Shown: one piece after another, positions 1-6,604 of the stretch
How positions within the stretch are numbered: position 1 is the stretch's first letter
How the letters are laid out: every line of letters begins with the position of its first letter
Assembly (NCBI GenBank): GCA_047605765.1
Contig: JASGFB010000078.1
Location: forward strand, 1-23,845
Direction: 5' to 3'
Length of the DNA: 23,845 bases
Source of the DNA: JBGVSA01 sp047605765
Lineage (GTDB): Bacteria; Pseudomonadota; Gammaproteobacteria; Burkholderiales; Rhodocyclaceae
Notes under the pieces: model-generated
The model's input: only the letters and a program-made list of their open reading frames with translations
Told to the model about the DNA's origin: nothing
Database searches by the model: none
Translations under genes and position numbers: made by a program

Positions 1-21
1 CTGAAGCAGCAGAGAGGCGAG

Positions 22-50
22 ATTATGGACACCACTTCCCTAGGCGTCAA
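22..50 (-). promoter_or_regulatory. Putative sigma-70 promoter reading off the left edge
   Basis: On the minus strand there is a TTGACG -35 element (45-50), a spacer of exactly 17 nt, and a CATAAT -10 element (22-27). The expected transcription start is near 14-16, so the transcribed gene lies outside the window. A C/T/G-rich stretch follows the -10. It sits just downstream of the tyrS stop codon and in the same direction, so it serves the next gene rather than tyrS. What it drives is not visible; a stable-RNA operon is one possibility but is only a guess. Confidence 0.55.
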
Positions 51-69
51 CCCCTTTCTCGCGTTTTTC

Positions 70-1281
70 TCAATTCTTGAGTGTCACGCGAGCGAACTTG
101 CGCTTGCCAACCTGTAGCACGACCACGCTACCCGCCTTGAAAATCAATGTTTTGTCTTCGACGCGGGCACCGTCGGCCTTGACCCCTCCCTGGTCGATCA
201 TGCGCAGCGCTTCGGAAGTGCTGGCCGTTAAGCCGGCCGCCTTGAGCAGCGCCGGCGCCGGCATGCCCGCAGCACCGACAGTGACTTCCACCTCTGGCAG
301 ATCGTCCGGAATCGCGCCACGCTGAAAACGCGCCTCGAAATCTTCGAGCGCCTTGGTGGCCGCCGCCGCACCATGGAAGCGCGTCACGATTTCCTGCGCC
401 AGGGCCACTTTGATATCGCGCGGATTGCGCCCTTCCGTCACGTCGCGACGGAACACGGCAATCTCGGTGTTCGGGCGGAAGGACAACAGATCGTAGTAAC
501 GCCACATCAGATCGTCCGAGATCGACATGATCTTGCCGAAGATCTCCTGCGCCGGTTCGGTGATACCGATGTAGTTACCCAGCGACTTGGACATCTTGTT
601 GACGCCATCCAGCCCCTCGAGCAGCGGCATCATCAGAACGATCTGCGGCGCCAGCCCATAGTGCTTCTGCAGCTCGCGCCCCACCAGCAAGTTGAATTTC
701 TGGTCGGTCCCGCCCAGCTCAACGTCGGCCTTCATGGCAACGGAGTCATAGCCCTGACACAACGGGTAGAGAAATTCATGGATGGCGATCGGCTGATTGC
801 CGGCGAATCGCTTGGCGAAATCGTCACGCTCGAGCATCCGTGCCACCGTATGCTGGGCCGCCAGCTTGATCATGCCGGCAGCGCCCAACGCGTTCATCCA
901 CTGCGAGTTGAAGCAGATCTCGGTCTTGGCGGGATCGAGAATCTTGAACACCTGCTCCTGATAGGTGAGCGCGTTCTGCTGGATCTGTTCGGGCGTCAGC
1001 GGAGGACGCGTGGCGTTCTTGCCGCTGGGGTCACCGATCTGGCCGGTGAAATCCCCGATCAGGAACATGATGTGGTGACCGAGGTCCTGAAAGTGTCTCA
1101 TTTTGTTAATGAGCACCGTGTGTCCCAAATGCAAATCGGGTGCGGTCGGATCAAAGCCGGCTTTGACACGGAGCGGCCGGCCGGTCTTCAGTCGTTCGAC
1201 CAGTTCTGATTCGACGAGCAATTCGTCGCTGCCGCGCTTGATGAGTTCGAGCGCTTCGTTTGTCGCCAGCGTGTTTACCAT
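70..1281 (-). CDS. tyrS: Tyrosyl-tRNA synthetase
   Basis: Cytoplasmic class I aminoacyl-tRNA synthetase that activates tyrosine with ATP and charges tRNA-Tyr. The 403-residue protein carries the HIGH-type signature as HLGH (residues 51-54) and a perfect KMSKS loop (229-233). The tyrosine-site stretch LYPLCQGYDS lies near 171-180, and GGTDQKFN near 190-197. A C-terminal S4 RNA-binding domain covers roughly 335-400. The length and the HLGH form fit the shorter, TyrZ-like bacterial subfamily of about 400 residues. The ATG at 1279-1281 fits the family start. It is transcribed divergently from the M23 peptidase gene, with 48 nt between the starts. No convincing terminator follows the stop before the window edge. 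Confidence 0.97.
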   Translation of the reverse strand: MVNTLATNEALELIKRGSDELLVESELVERLKTGRPLRVKAGFDPTAPDLHLGHTVLINKMRHFQDLGHHIMFLIGDFTGQIGDPSGKNATRPPLTPEQIQQNALTYQEQVFKILDPAKTEICFNSQWMNALGAAGMIKLAAQHTVARMLERDDFAKRFAGNQPIAIHEFLYPLCQGYDSVAMKADVELGGTDQKFNLLVGRELQKHYGLAPQIVLMMPLLEGLDGVNKMSKSLGNYIGITEPAQEIFGKIMSISDDLMWRYYDLLSFRPNTEIAVFRRDVTEGRNPRDIKVALAQEIVTRFHGAAAATKALEDFEARFQRGAIPDDLPEVEVTVGAAGMPAPALLKAAGLTASTSEALRMIDQGGVKADGARVEDKTLIFKAGSVVVLQVGKRKFARVTLKN

Positions 1282-1301
1282 CTGTCGTTCCGGAGTAAAA
1301 T
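1274..1301 (+). promoter_or_regulatory. Weak candidate promoter for the M23 peptidase-anmK pair
   Basis: A TTTACC hexamer (1274-1279) lies 16 nt before TAAAAT (1296-1301), about 28 nt ahead of the peptidase start codon. It overlaps the first codons of the divergent tyrS gene. Only partial matches to consensus; it is listed because the 48-nt divergent gap must hold at least one promoter and this is the best match seen for the plus strand. Confidence 0.3.
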
Positions 1302-1329
1302 TTCGCGCGATTAAGGCCGATGCTGGACC

Positions 1330-2658
1330 ATGCGCACGATAAACAAAGACGAAATCTTAGCTCAGCTCCGCGGTCACGCTCCACGCCGTCTTCCAACTGT
1401 CGCCCTCATCGCCGCCTTCGGGATCGTGGTGTCCGGCGCGGTGACGGCTGTTGCCGTGTCAATGCCCTCGGATGTCTCCACACCGCAAGCACAGTCGATC
1501 GAAGAGGATCTGTCTCTTCCCGCCTACGAATATGTGGACGCGATCGGCACGCCCTTCGTGCACGAATGGGTTGTGCGCACAGGCGACACCCTGCCGTCCG
1601 TCCTCGGGCAGTTGGGCGTGCAGGATGCCGAGCTGACGCGCTTCATTACCTCCGACCCCGCCGCCCGGCCGGTCGTGCAATTGCTCAAGCCCGGCACGCT
1701 GGTCATGGCCTCGACGTCTCGGCAAGGGCAGTTGTTTACGCTGAGCATTCCGAAACCAGGCGGCGAGACTGCTGTATTGGTGACGCGTGAGAGCGGCAAG
1801 CTGGCGGTGAAGGAACAGGCCATACTGGCCGAAAAGCGCATCCACATGGCGGGTGGCGTCATCCGCAGCTCACTGTTCGCCGCCACCGACGAAGCCGGTC
1901 TGCCCGACAGCGTGGCGACCTCGCTGGCCGACATCTTCGGCAGCGAAGTCGACTTCCACCGCGACCTGCGCCGTGGCGACCGCTTCAACGTCGTCTATGA
2001 AGTGGCGTACTTCAACGGCGCACCGGTACGCACCGGCCGCATCCTGGCTGCTGAATTCATCAATGCCGGCACGCGCTATTCGGCCATCTGGTACGGCACG
2101 GCGTCCGGGCGCGGCGAGTACTACACCGCCGAGGGGCGCAGCCTGCGACAGGGCTTCCTGCGTTCGCCGCTGGAATTCTCACGCGTGTCGTCCGGCTTCT
2201 CGATGCGCTTTCATCCGATTCTCAAGCAGTGGCGCAAGCATGCCGGCACCGACTTCGCGGCCGCCACCGGCACCAAGGTGCGCGCCACGGCCGACGGCGT
2301 GGTCGACTTCGCCGGCTGGCAGAACGGTTACGGCAACATCGTTGTGCTGCGCCACGATCGCGGCTATTCCACGGCTTATGCCCACTTGTCGCGCTTCGCG
2401 CCGAATCTGCGCAAGGGGATGCGCGTCAGCCAGAGCGACCTGATCGCATTCGTCGGCAGCACCGGCTGGGCAACCGGCCCGCACCTGCACTACGAATTCC
2501 GCGTCAACAACGTACCCAAGGATGCCATGAAGGTTGCGCTACCTGGCGGAACGCCCTTGTCCGGTTCGCAACTGGCGGAATTCCGCCGCAAGACGACCGG
2601 CGTGCTGGCCCGCTTGGCGATCGCTGACGAAGCCACCGCCGTGGCACTGGGCAATTGA
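1330..2658 (+). CDS. M23-family murein endopeptidase, membrane-anchored
   Basis: Predicted zinc metallopeptidase of the LytM/MepM type that cuts peptide cross-links in peptidoglycan on the periplasmic side. The 442-residue protein has a short cytoplasmic N-terminus and one membrane segment or uncleaved signal at about 22-44. A LysM/OapA-like region follows at about 78-165, with a linker region to about 280. The M23 domain spans about 285-395. The zinc and catalytic residues are visible: H304 and D308 in HAGTD, H352 in AHLS, and H385/H387 in GPHLHYE. A stop codon in frame at 1312-1314 makes the ATG at 1330 the earliest ATG. The stop overlaps the TTG start of anmK, implying co-translation. The exact bond cleaved cannot be told from sequence, so no gene symbol is given. 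Confidence 0.93.
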   Translation: MRTINKDEILAQLRGHAPRRLPTVALIAAFGIVVSGAVTAVAVSMPSDVSTPQAQSIEEDLSLPAYEYVDAIGTPFVHEWVVRTGDTLPSVLGQLGVQDAELTRFITSDPAARPVVQLLKPGTLVMASTSRQGQLFTLSIPKPGGETAVLVTRESGKLAVKEQAILAEKRIHMAGGVIRSSLFAATDEAGLPDSVATSLADIFGSEVDFHRDLRRGDRFNVVYEVAYFNGAPVRTGRILAAEFINAGTRYSAIWYGTASGRGEYYTAEGRSLRQGFLRSPLEFSRVSSGFSMRFHPILKQWRKHAGTDFAAATGTKVRATADGVVDFAGWQNGYGNIVVLRHDRGYSTAYAHLSRFAPNLRKGMRVSQSDLIAFVGSTGWATGPHLHYEFRVNNVPKDAMKVALPGGTPLSGSQLAEFRRKTTGVLARLAIADEATAVALGN

Positions 2659-3749
2659 GCGAGGCGCGCTACTTCATCGGCTTGATGTCGGGCACCAGCC
2701 TCGACGGCGTCGATGCGGTGCTGGCGGACTTCGACGATGGCCCACACTTGCTCGCCACCCACCACGTGCCGTACGAAGCGTCACTGCGCGAGCCATTGCT
2801 GGCGCTGAACACGCCTCGCCACGACGAGTTGCGCAGCGCCAGCGAGCTGAGCGTCCGCGTGAGCGCCTGCTATGCCCAGGCCTGCAACGCATTGATCGCA
2901 CAGGCAGGGCTCGACAAACATGCCGTGCGGGCCATCGGCTGTCACGGCCAGACCGTGCGCCATCGCCCCGATATGGGCTACACATTGCAGTTGAACCAGC
3001 CCGCGCTCATCGCCGAGCGTTGCGGCATAGACGTCATCGCCGATTTTCGCAGTCGCGATATCGCGGCGGGTGGTCAGGGCGCGCCCCTGGTGCCGGCGTT
3101 TCATGCTCAGGTCCTGGCCACGGCGGACGAGCATCGCGTCGTCCTCAACCTGGGCGGCATCGCCAACGTGACCGATCTGCCCACCTCCGGCAAGGTGCGA
3201 GGTTTCGATACCGGCCCCGCCAACGCGCTCATGGATGGCTGGATTGAGCAGCACCTGGCGAAAACATTCGACGCGGACGGCGCCTGGGCCGCCAGTGGGC
3301 GCGTCCTACCCGATCTGCTGGCCCGTTTTCTGGCCCATCCGTTCCTGCACCAGGCGCCACCGAAGAGCTGTGGGCGTGAGGAATTCTCGGCCGAATGGCT
3401 GGCCAGCCAGTTGCACGGGGACGAAGCACCACAGGACGTGCAGGCAACCCTGGCCGAATTGACGGCCCGCGCCTGCGCCGATGCGGTGCGCCAGCACTGC
3501 GGCCAACCGGATCGATTGATCGTGTGCGGCGGCGGAGCGCGCAACGGGCACCTGATGCGCCGCCTGGCCGCGCTGCTGGCCCCTACGACGGTGACGTCAA
3601 GCGACGCGCATGGCGTGCCATCGCAGTGGATGGAAGCGTTCGCCTTTGCCTGGCTCGCACGCCAGTGCGTCCTGCGCCAACCTGGCAACCTGTCCGCCGT
3701 CACCGGCGCACGCGGGCCACGCATCCTGGGCGCTCTTTACCCCGCCTAA
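2655..3749 (+). CDS. anmK: Anhydro-N-acetylmuramic acid kinase
   Basis: Cytoplasmic recycling enzyme that opens and phosphorylates 1,6-anhydro-MurNAc with ATP to give MurNAc-6-phosphate. The 364-residue protein shows the family signatures in order: MSGTSLDGVD (11-20), GCHGQTVRH (95-103), LNLGGIANVT (164-173), FDTGPANALMD with the likely catalytic Asp at 185, and CGGGARN near the C-terminal third. The start is a TTG at 2655-2657 overlapping the upstream TGA. The next in-frame ATG would begin inside the conserved MSGTSLDG loop and remove the first beta strand, so TTG is preferred. It is translationally coupled to a murein peptidase, a sensible match of wall cleavage and wall recycling. Confidence 0.95.
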   Translation: MSEARYFIGLMSGTSLDGVDAVLADFDDGPHLLATHHVPYEASLREPLLALNTPRHDELRSASELSVRVSACYAQACNALIAQAGLDKHAVRAIGCHGQTVRHRPDMGYTLQLNQPALIAERCGIDVIADFRSRDIAAGGQGAPLVPAFHAQVLATADEHRVVLNLGGIANVTDLPTSGKVRGFDTGPANALMDGWIEQHLAKTFDADGAWAASGRVLPDLLARFLAHPFLHQAPPKSCGREEFSAEWLASQLHGDEAPQDVQATLAELTARACADAVRQHCGQPDRLIVCGGGARNGHLMRRLAALLAPTTVTSSDAHGVPSQWMEAFAFAWLARQCVLRQPGNLSAVTGARGPRILGALYPA

Positions 3750-3765
3750 AGGCGCCGCAAACGCA

Positions 3766-3787
3766 AACAGGCGCCGGAGCGCCTGTT
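3766..3787. terminator. Hairpin between convergent anmK and erpA
   Basis: A perfect 9-bp inverted repeat, AACAGGCGC / GCGCCTGTT, encloses the loop CGGA. It sits between the stop codons of two convergent genes. Neither side has a long T run: the plus strand continues CAAAAC, and the minus strand continues with a short TTT in TGCGTTTGCG. It is therefore a plausible but not textbook terminator shared by both transcripts. Confidence 0.55.
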
Positions 3788-3815
3788 CAAAACCCTGCTT
3801 GCGACCGCCCGGAAA

Positions 3816-4169
3816 TCAGACCGAGAAGCTGGAGCCGCAGCCACACGTGGTAGTGGCGTTCGGGTTACGGATGACGAACTGCGAGCCTTCGATGCCTTCG
3901 GTGTAATCGATCTCGGCACCCACCAGGTATTGGTAGCTCATCGAGTCGATCAACAACGTCACGCCGTTCTTGGTCAGCGTGGTGTCGTCTTCGTTGGTTT
4001 CTTCATCGAAGGTGAAGCCGTATTGGAAGCCCGAGCAGCCGCCGCCCGACACGAAAACGCGCAGCTTCAGGTCGGCATTACCTTCCTCGTCGATCAACTC
4101 CTTGACCTTGTTGGCGGCGTTGTCGGTGAAGATCAGCGGATCTGCGGGCATTTCGGTAACAGCGTTCAT
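3816..4169 (-). CDS. erpA: Iron-sulfur cluster insertion protein ErpA
   Basis: A-type iron-sulfur carrier that holds a cluster and delivers it to target enzymes in the cytoplasm. The 117-residue protein, close to the E. coli length, has the three invariant cysteines of the family: C45 in GGGCSGF, and C109 and C111 in the C-terminal TTCGCGSSF. The text GFTFDEE after the first cysteine and IDYTEG.EGSQFVIRNPN before the last two are typical of ErpA rather than IscA or SufA. The ATG at 4167-4169 is preceded by an AGGAGT ribosome-binding site. It has its own promoter and converges on anmK, so it appears monocistronic. Confidence 0.95.
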   Translation of the reverse strand: MNAVTEMPADPLIFTDNAANKVKELIDEEGNADLKLRVFVSGGGCSGFQYGFTFDEETNEDDTTLTKNGVTLLIDSMSYQYLVGAEIDYTEGIEGSQFVIRNPNATTTCGCGSSFSV

Positions 4170-4198
4170 GATGGGACTCCTGGGGGCTTATCGGTGCA

Positions 4199-4227
4199 AT
4201 TATCGAACTGGGGGCGGCCAGCGTCAA
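4199..4227 (-). promoter_or_regulatory. erpA promoter
   Basis: On the minus strand a TTGACG -35 (4222-4227), a spacer of 17 nt and a GATAAT -10 (4199-4204) lie about 30 nt ahead of the erpA start codon. The match to the sigma-70 consensus is good. No clear operator for an iron-sulfur regulator was recognised around it. Confidence 0.7.
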
Positions 4228-4270
4228 TTTCAAGACTGTGACTTTGGCACCGATACGGTCTTTCGGTCGC

Positions 4271-4306
4271 CAAAAACAAAACGCCCCGGCCGTAGCCAGG
4301 GCGTTT
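4271..4306 (-). terminator. Intrinsic terminator of the rpsP-rimM-trmD-rplS operon
   Basis: Read on the minus strand, AACGCCC pairs with GGGCGTT around an 11-12 nt GC-rich loop, and is followed directly by TTGTTTTTGG. It lies about 20 nt beyond the rplS stop and upstream of the erpA promoter, so it separates the two units. Confidence 0.85.
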
Positions 4307-4327
4307 GCGTACTCAAGAACGCTGCGA

Positions 4328-4699
4328 TCAGCCCTTGTTGGCGCGGAACGTGAGCTTTTCCTTGATACGGGCCGACTTACCCGAACGGCTGCGCAGGTAG
4401 TACAGCTTGGCACGACGCACATCACCGCGACGCTTCACTTCGACGCTGGCAACCAGCGGCGAGTAGGACTGGAAGGTACGCTCAACGCCTTCGCCCGACG
4501 AAATCTTGCGGACGATGAACGACGAGTTGAGGCCGCGGTTACGCTTGGCGATGACAACGCCTTCGTAAGCCTGCAGACGCTCGCGGTTGCCTTCCTTCAC
4601 CTTCACTTGCACGATGACGGTGTCACCGGGCGCGAAGTCGGGAATGGTCTTGCCAAGGCGAGCGATTTCTTCCTGCTCGATTTGTTCAATCAAGTTCAT
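4328..4699 (-). CDS. rplS: 50S ribosomal protein L19
   Basis: Large-subunit ribosomal protein at the interface with the 30S subunit. The 123-residue product begins MNLIEQIEQEEI and contains the L19 hallmarks FAPGDTVIVQVKV, ERLQAYEGVVIAKRNRG and RRAKLYYLR, slightly longer than the 115 residues of E. coli. A longer open frame extends upstream to 4867, but that extension overlaps trmD and is not L19-like, so the ATG at 4697-4699 is used. A GGAGC ribosome-binding site lies just before it. Last gene of the rpsP operon; a 97-nt gap separates it from trmD, unusually large within this unit. Confidence 0.97.
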   Translation of the reverse strand: MNLIEQIEQEEIARLGKTIPDFAPGDTVIVQVKVKEGNRERLQAYEGVVIAKRNRGLNSSFIVRKISSGEGVERTFQSYSPLVASVEVKRRGDVRRAKLYYLRSRSGKSARIKEKLTFRANKG

Positions 4700-4796
4700 G
4701 TGCGTAGCTCCATGTAAAAGTGGGCACGGTTTGGCCGGCCTTGTGCGCAGAGCAGGTCGCCACCTGGTACGCACGTTTCTTGGCACCCATCGCGAT
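4700..4796 (-). promoter_or_regulatory. Foldable leader between trmD and rplS
   Basis: In the minus-strand mRNA, GTGCGTA (4774-4768) is the exact complement of TACGCAC (4706-4700). TACGCAC directly abuts the rplS ATG and lies just 3' of the GGAGC ribosome-binding site. Inside this closing stem are further short complements (GCAC with GTGC around GGCCGGCC; AGGT with ACCT). The fold could hide the ribosome-binding region. No internal promoter was evident. Inference from complementarity alone; no folding energy was computed. Confidence 0.35.
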
Positions 4797-5585
4797 CTAT
4801 CGATCGTCGCTGGGCACCTCGTCACCATCCGAAGATGGCGCAGCATGCTCCTGCCTGAATTCCTCAAGCAGGCGCATTTCTTCGCGACTCAGCGGACGAT
4901 CCTTTAGCAGGTCCGGGCGCTTGAGCCAGGTCCGCCCCAGGGATTGCTTGAGCCGCCAGCGCCGGATGGCCGCATGGTTGCCACTGAGCAATACGGCCGG
5001 GACGGCCTCGTCGCCGTATTGCTCGGGCCGCGTGTAATGCGGGCAATCGAGCAGGCCAGCGACAAATGAATCTTCGACCGCTGAATCAGCGTCATTGAGG
5101 GCCCCGGGCAGGTGCCGAACCAACGCGTCGATCAGCAGCATGGCGGGCAGTTCGCCCCCCGACACGACAAAATCGCCGATGGAGACTTCTTCATCGATTT
5201 CGGCATCGATCAGACGCTGATCGACACCTTCGTAGCGACCACACAGCAAGGTCAGCGCGTCTTCTTGCACCAGGCGCAGCACGGTGGCGTGAGTCAGCGG
5301 TGCGCCTTGCGGTGACAGGTAAATCACCCGCCCACGCCGGCCATCGACCGACTGCGCGGTCCGTACCGCCGCCAAAGTCTGCGCCAGGGGCTCCGCCAGC
5401 ATCACCATGCCGGGACCACCGCCATAAGGGCGGTCATCCACGGTGCGGTGCGCGTCATGAGTGAAGTCGCGCGGATTCCAGCACTGCAGCTGCCACAAGC
5501 GCCGTTCGATGGCGCGCCGCGATATCCCGTAATCGCGGATGGCCGCGAACATATCGGGAAACAACGTGACGACGTCGAACCGCAT
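4797..5585 (-). CDS. trmD: tRNA (guanine-N1)-methyltransferase TrmD
   Basis: Uses S-adenosylmethionine to methylate N1 of guanine 37 next to the anticodon, preventing +1 frameshifts. The 262-residue product starts MRFDVVTLFPDMF, the standard family start. A longer frame to 5615 would overlap rimM and is rejected. The trefoil-knot SAM-binding elements are visible: YLSPQGAPLTH (about 89-99), LLCGRYEGVDQR (113-124) and SIGDFVVSGGELP (135-147). The likely catalytic Asp is D172 in EDSF, with the tRNA-binding C-terminal helical domain following. The start lies 4 nt after the rimM stop. Confidence 0.97.
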   Translation of the reverse strand: MRFDVVTLFPDMFAAIRDYGISRRAIERRLWQLQCWNPRDFTHDAHRTVDDRPYGGGPGMVMLAEPLAQTLAAVRTAQSVDGRRGRVIYLSPQGAPLTHATVLRLVQEDALTLLCGRYEGVDQRLIDAEIDEEVSIGDFVVSGGELPAMLLIDALVRHLPGALNDADSAVEDSFVAGLLDCPHYTRPEQYGDEAVPAVLLSGNHAAIRRWRLKQSLGRTWLKRPDLLKDRPLSREEMRLLEEFRQEHAAPSSDGDEVPSDDR

Positions 5586-5589
5586 GGCT

Positions 5590-6099
5590 CTACCAGTCTG
5601 CCTGCCAGGCGACATGCAATTCGCCGGCAGCGATGTCGACCTTCTGAACGTAGGCCCCCACGAAGGGAATCAAGCGTTCGATGTCGCCATCGACAATGTC
5701 GAGCACGGCATGCGCGCCGGTTTCGAGCAGGCTGCGCACCGTGCCGAGCGGCGCGTCATCTTGTCCGATGACACGCAGACCGACGAGGTCGCCCCAGTAG
5801 TATTCGTCTTCAGCCGGCGCCGGCATGGCTTCACGCGGCGCCGCAATGTACAGCCCTTCGAGGCTTTCGGCGGCCGAACGGTCGTCACACCCGTCGAGCA
5901 AGGCAACTACGCCTTTACCGTGGGCACGACATGCGCGCAGCTTGCGCGCCGACCAATCGGCCGGATCTACCGAATCTGGCTTGTTACCAACCCACCACTC
6001 GGGCATCTTCCCCCAATCGAGGGGGTCGTCGCCAAAGGGATGGATGCGGACCCAGCCACGCACGCCGTAGGGCTCGGTGATGCGCCCCAGTACGATCAT
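5590..6099 (-). CDS. rimM: 16S rRNA processing protein RimM
   Basis: Assembly factor that binds S19 and helps mature the 30S subunit head. The 169-residue protein has the N-terminal RimM domain (VLGRITEPYGVRGWVRIHPF, from residue 3) and a C-terminal PRC-barrel from about residue 96. The YYWGDLVGL stretch is typical of the junction and RLIPFVG..VQKVD is typical of the barrel end. It follows rpsP by 26 nt and is followed by trmD after 4 nt, the standard order of this operon. Confidence 0.95.
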   Translation of the reverse strand: MIVLGRITEPYGVRGWVRIHPFGDDPLDWGKMPEWWVGNKPDSVDPADWSARKLRACRAHGKGVVALLDGCDDRSAAESLEGLYIAAPREAMPAPAEDEYYWGDLVGLRVIGQDDAPLGTVRSLLETGAHAVLDIVDGDIERLIPFVGAYVQKVDIAAGELHVAWQADW

Positions 6100-6125
6100 G
6101 GCCGAACCGCTATGCAGCGCAGTGC

Positions 6126-6377
6126 TCAGACCGCAGCCTTGGCGTGTTGCTTGACCAGGCGTTCGACGGTGGGCGACAGCTGCGCGCCGTTTTCCTTCCA
6201 GTAGGCCAGACGTTCCGCGTTGATCGACAACGTGGTGGCGGCACCGGAGGCGACCGGGTTGTAGTAACCCACGCGTTCGATGAAACGGCCGTCGCGACGA
6301 TTGCGTGAATCAGCAGCAACGATATTGAAGAAAGGGCGCTTCTTGGCGCCGCCGCGGGCAAGGCGGATCACAACCAT
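6126..6377 (-). CDS. rpsP: 30S ribosomal protein S16
   Basis: Small-subunit primary-assembly protein. The 83-residue sequence opens MVVIRLARGGAKKRPFF and contains NIVAADSRNRRDGRFIE and VGYYNP, the defining S16 segments; E. coli S16 is of nearly the same length. An AGGATA ribosome-binding site precedes the ATG at 6375-6377. First gene of the operon rpsP-rimM-trmD-rplS, with a good promoter about 40 nt upstream. Confidence 0.97.
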   Translation of the reverse strand: MVVIRLARGGAKKRPFFNIVAADSRNRRDGRFIERVGYYNPVASGAATTLSINAERLAYWKENGAQLSPTVERLVKQHAKAAV

Positions 6378-6415
6378 GGCAGTATCCTGTTATCCAGATT
6401 CGGAAGAACTCGCGA

Positions 6416-6444
6416 TGATAGAACAGGATCGATCGCGATTCAAG
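6416..6444 (-). promoter_or_regulatory. rpsP operon promoter
   Basis: On the minus strand TTGAAT (6439-6444), a 17-nt spacer and TATCAT (6416-6421) form a good sigma-70 promoter, giving a leader of about 30 nt before rpsP. A second AT-rich hexamer, TATATT, lies a little further upstream (6450-6455) without a well-spaced -35. Confidence 0.65.
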
Positions 6445-6459
6445 CACCAATATACCCAA

Positions 6460-6478
6460 GCGTGCATTCCGCACGCTC
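6460..6478. repeat. Inverted repeat upstream of the rpsP promoter
   Basis: AGCGTGC and GCACGCT form a perfect 7-bp inverted repeat around a 5-nt spacer. It lies just upstream of the rpsP -35 element in the 227-bp divergent gap between rpsP and the PilZ-like gene. It has no T run on either side, so it is more likely an operator-like palindrome or chance than a terminator. The rest of the gap (6479-6604) holds nothing I can support. Confidence 0.4.
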
Positions 6479-6604
6479 TGCCCTCAACGTCCGTCGCATG
6501 ATCGCTGCCGGGCGCAACACATGCAATACACTGTGCCGCTGCCTGGCCGGCCCTGCCGACGCGGGCCCCTTTCAACCACCTGAACCGACGCCGACCCACC
6601 CACG

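Noticed and set aside
373..1209. A 278-codon open frame opposite tyrS
   Set aside because: Antisense to the catalytic core of tyrS and low-complexity in composition; treated as a shadow.
4686..4790. A 34-codon frame in the trmD-rplS gap overlapping the rplS start, possible leader peptide
   Set aside because: It has an ATG but no ribosome-binding site, and the residue pattern shows no run of a regulatory amino acid. RNA structure explains the gap better.
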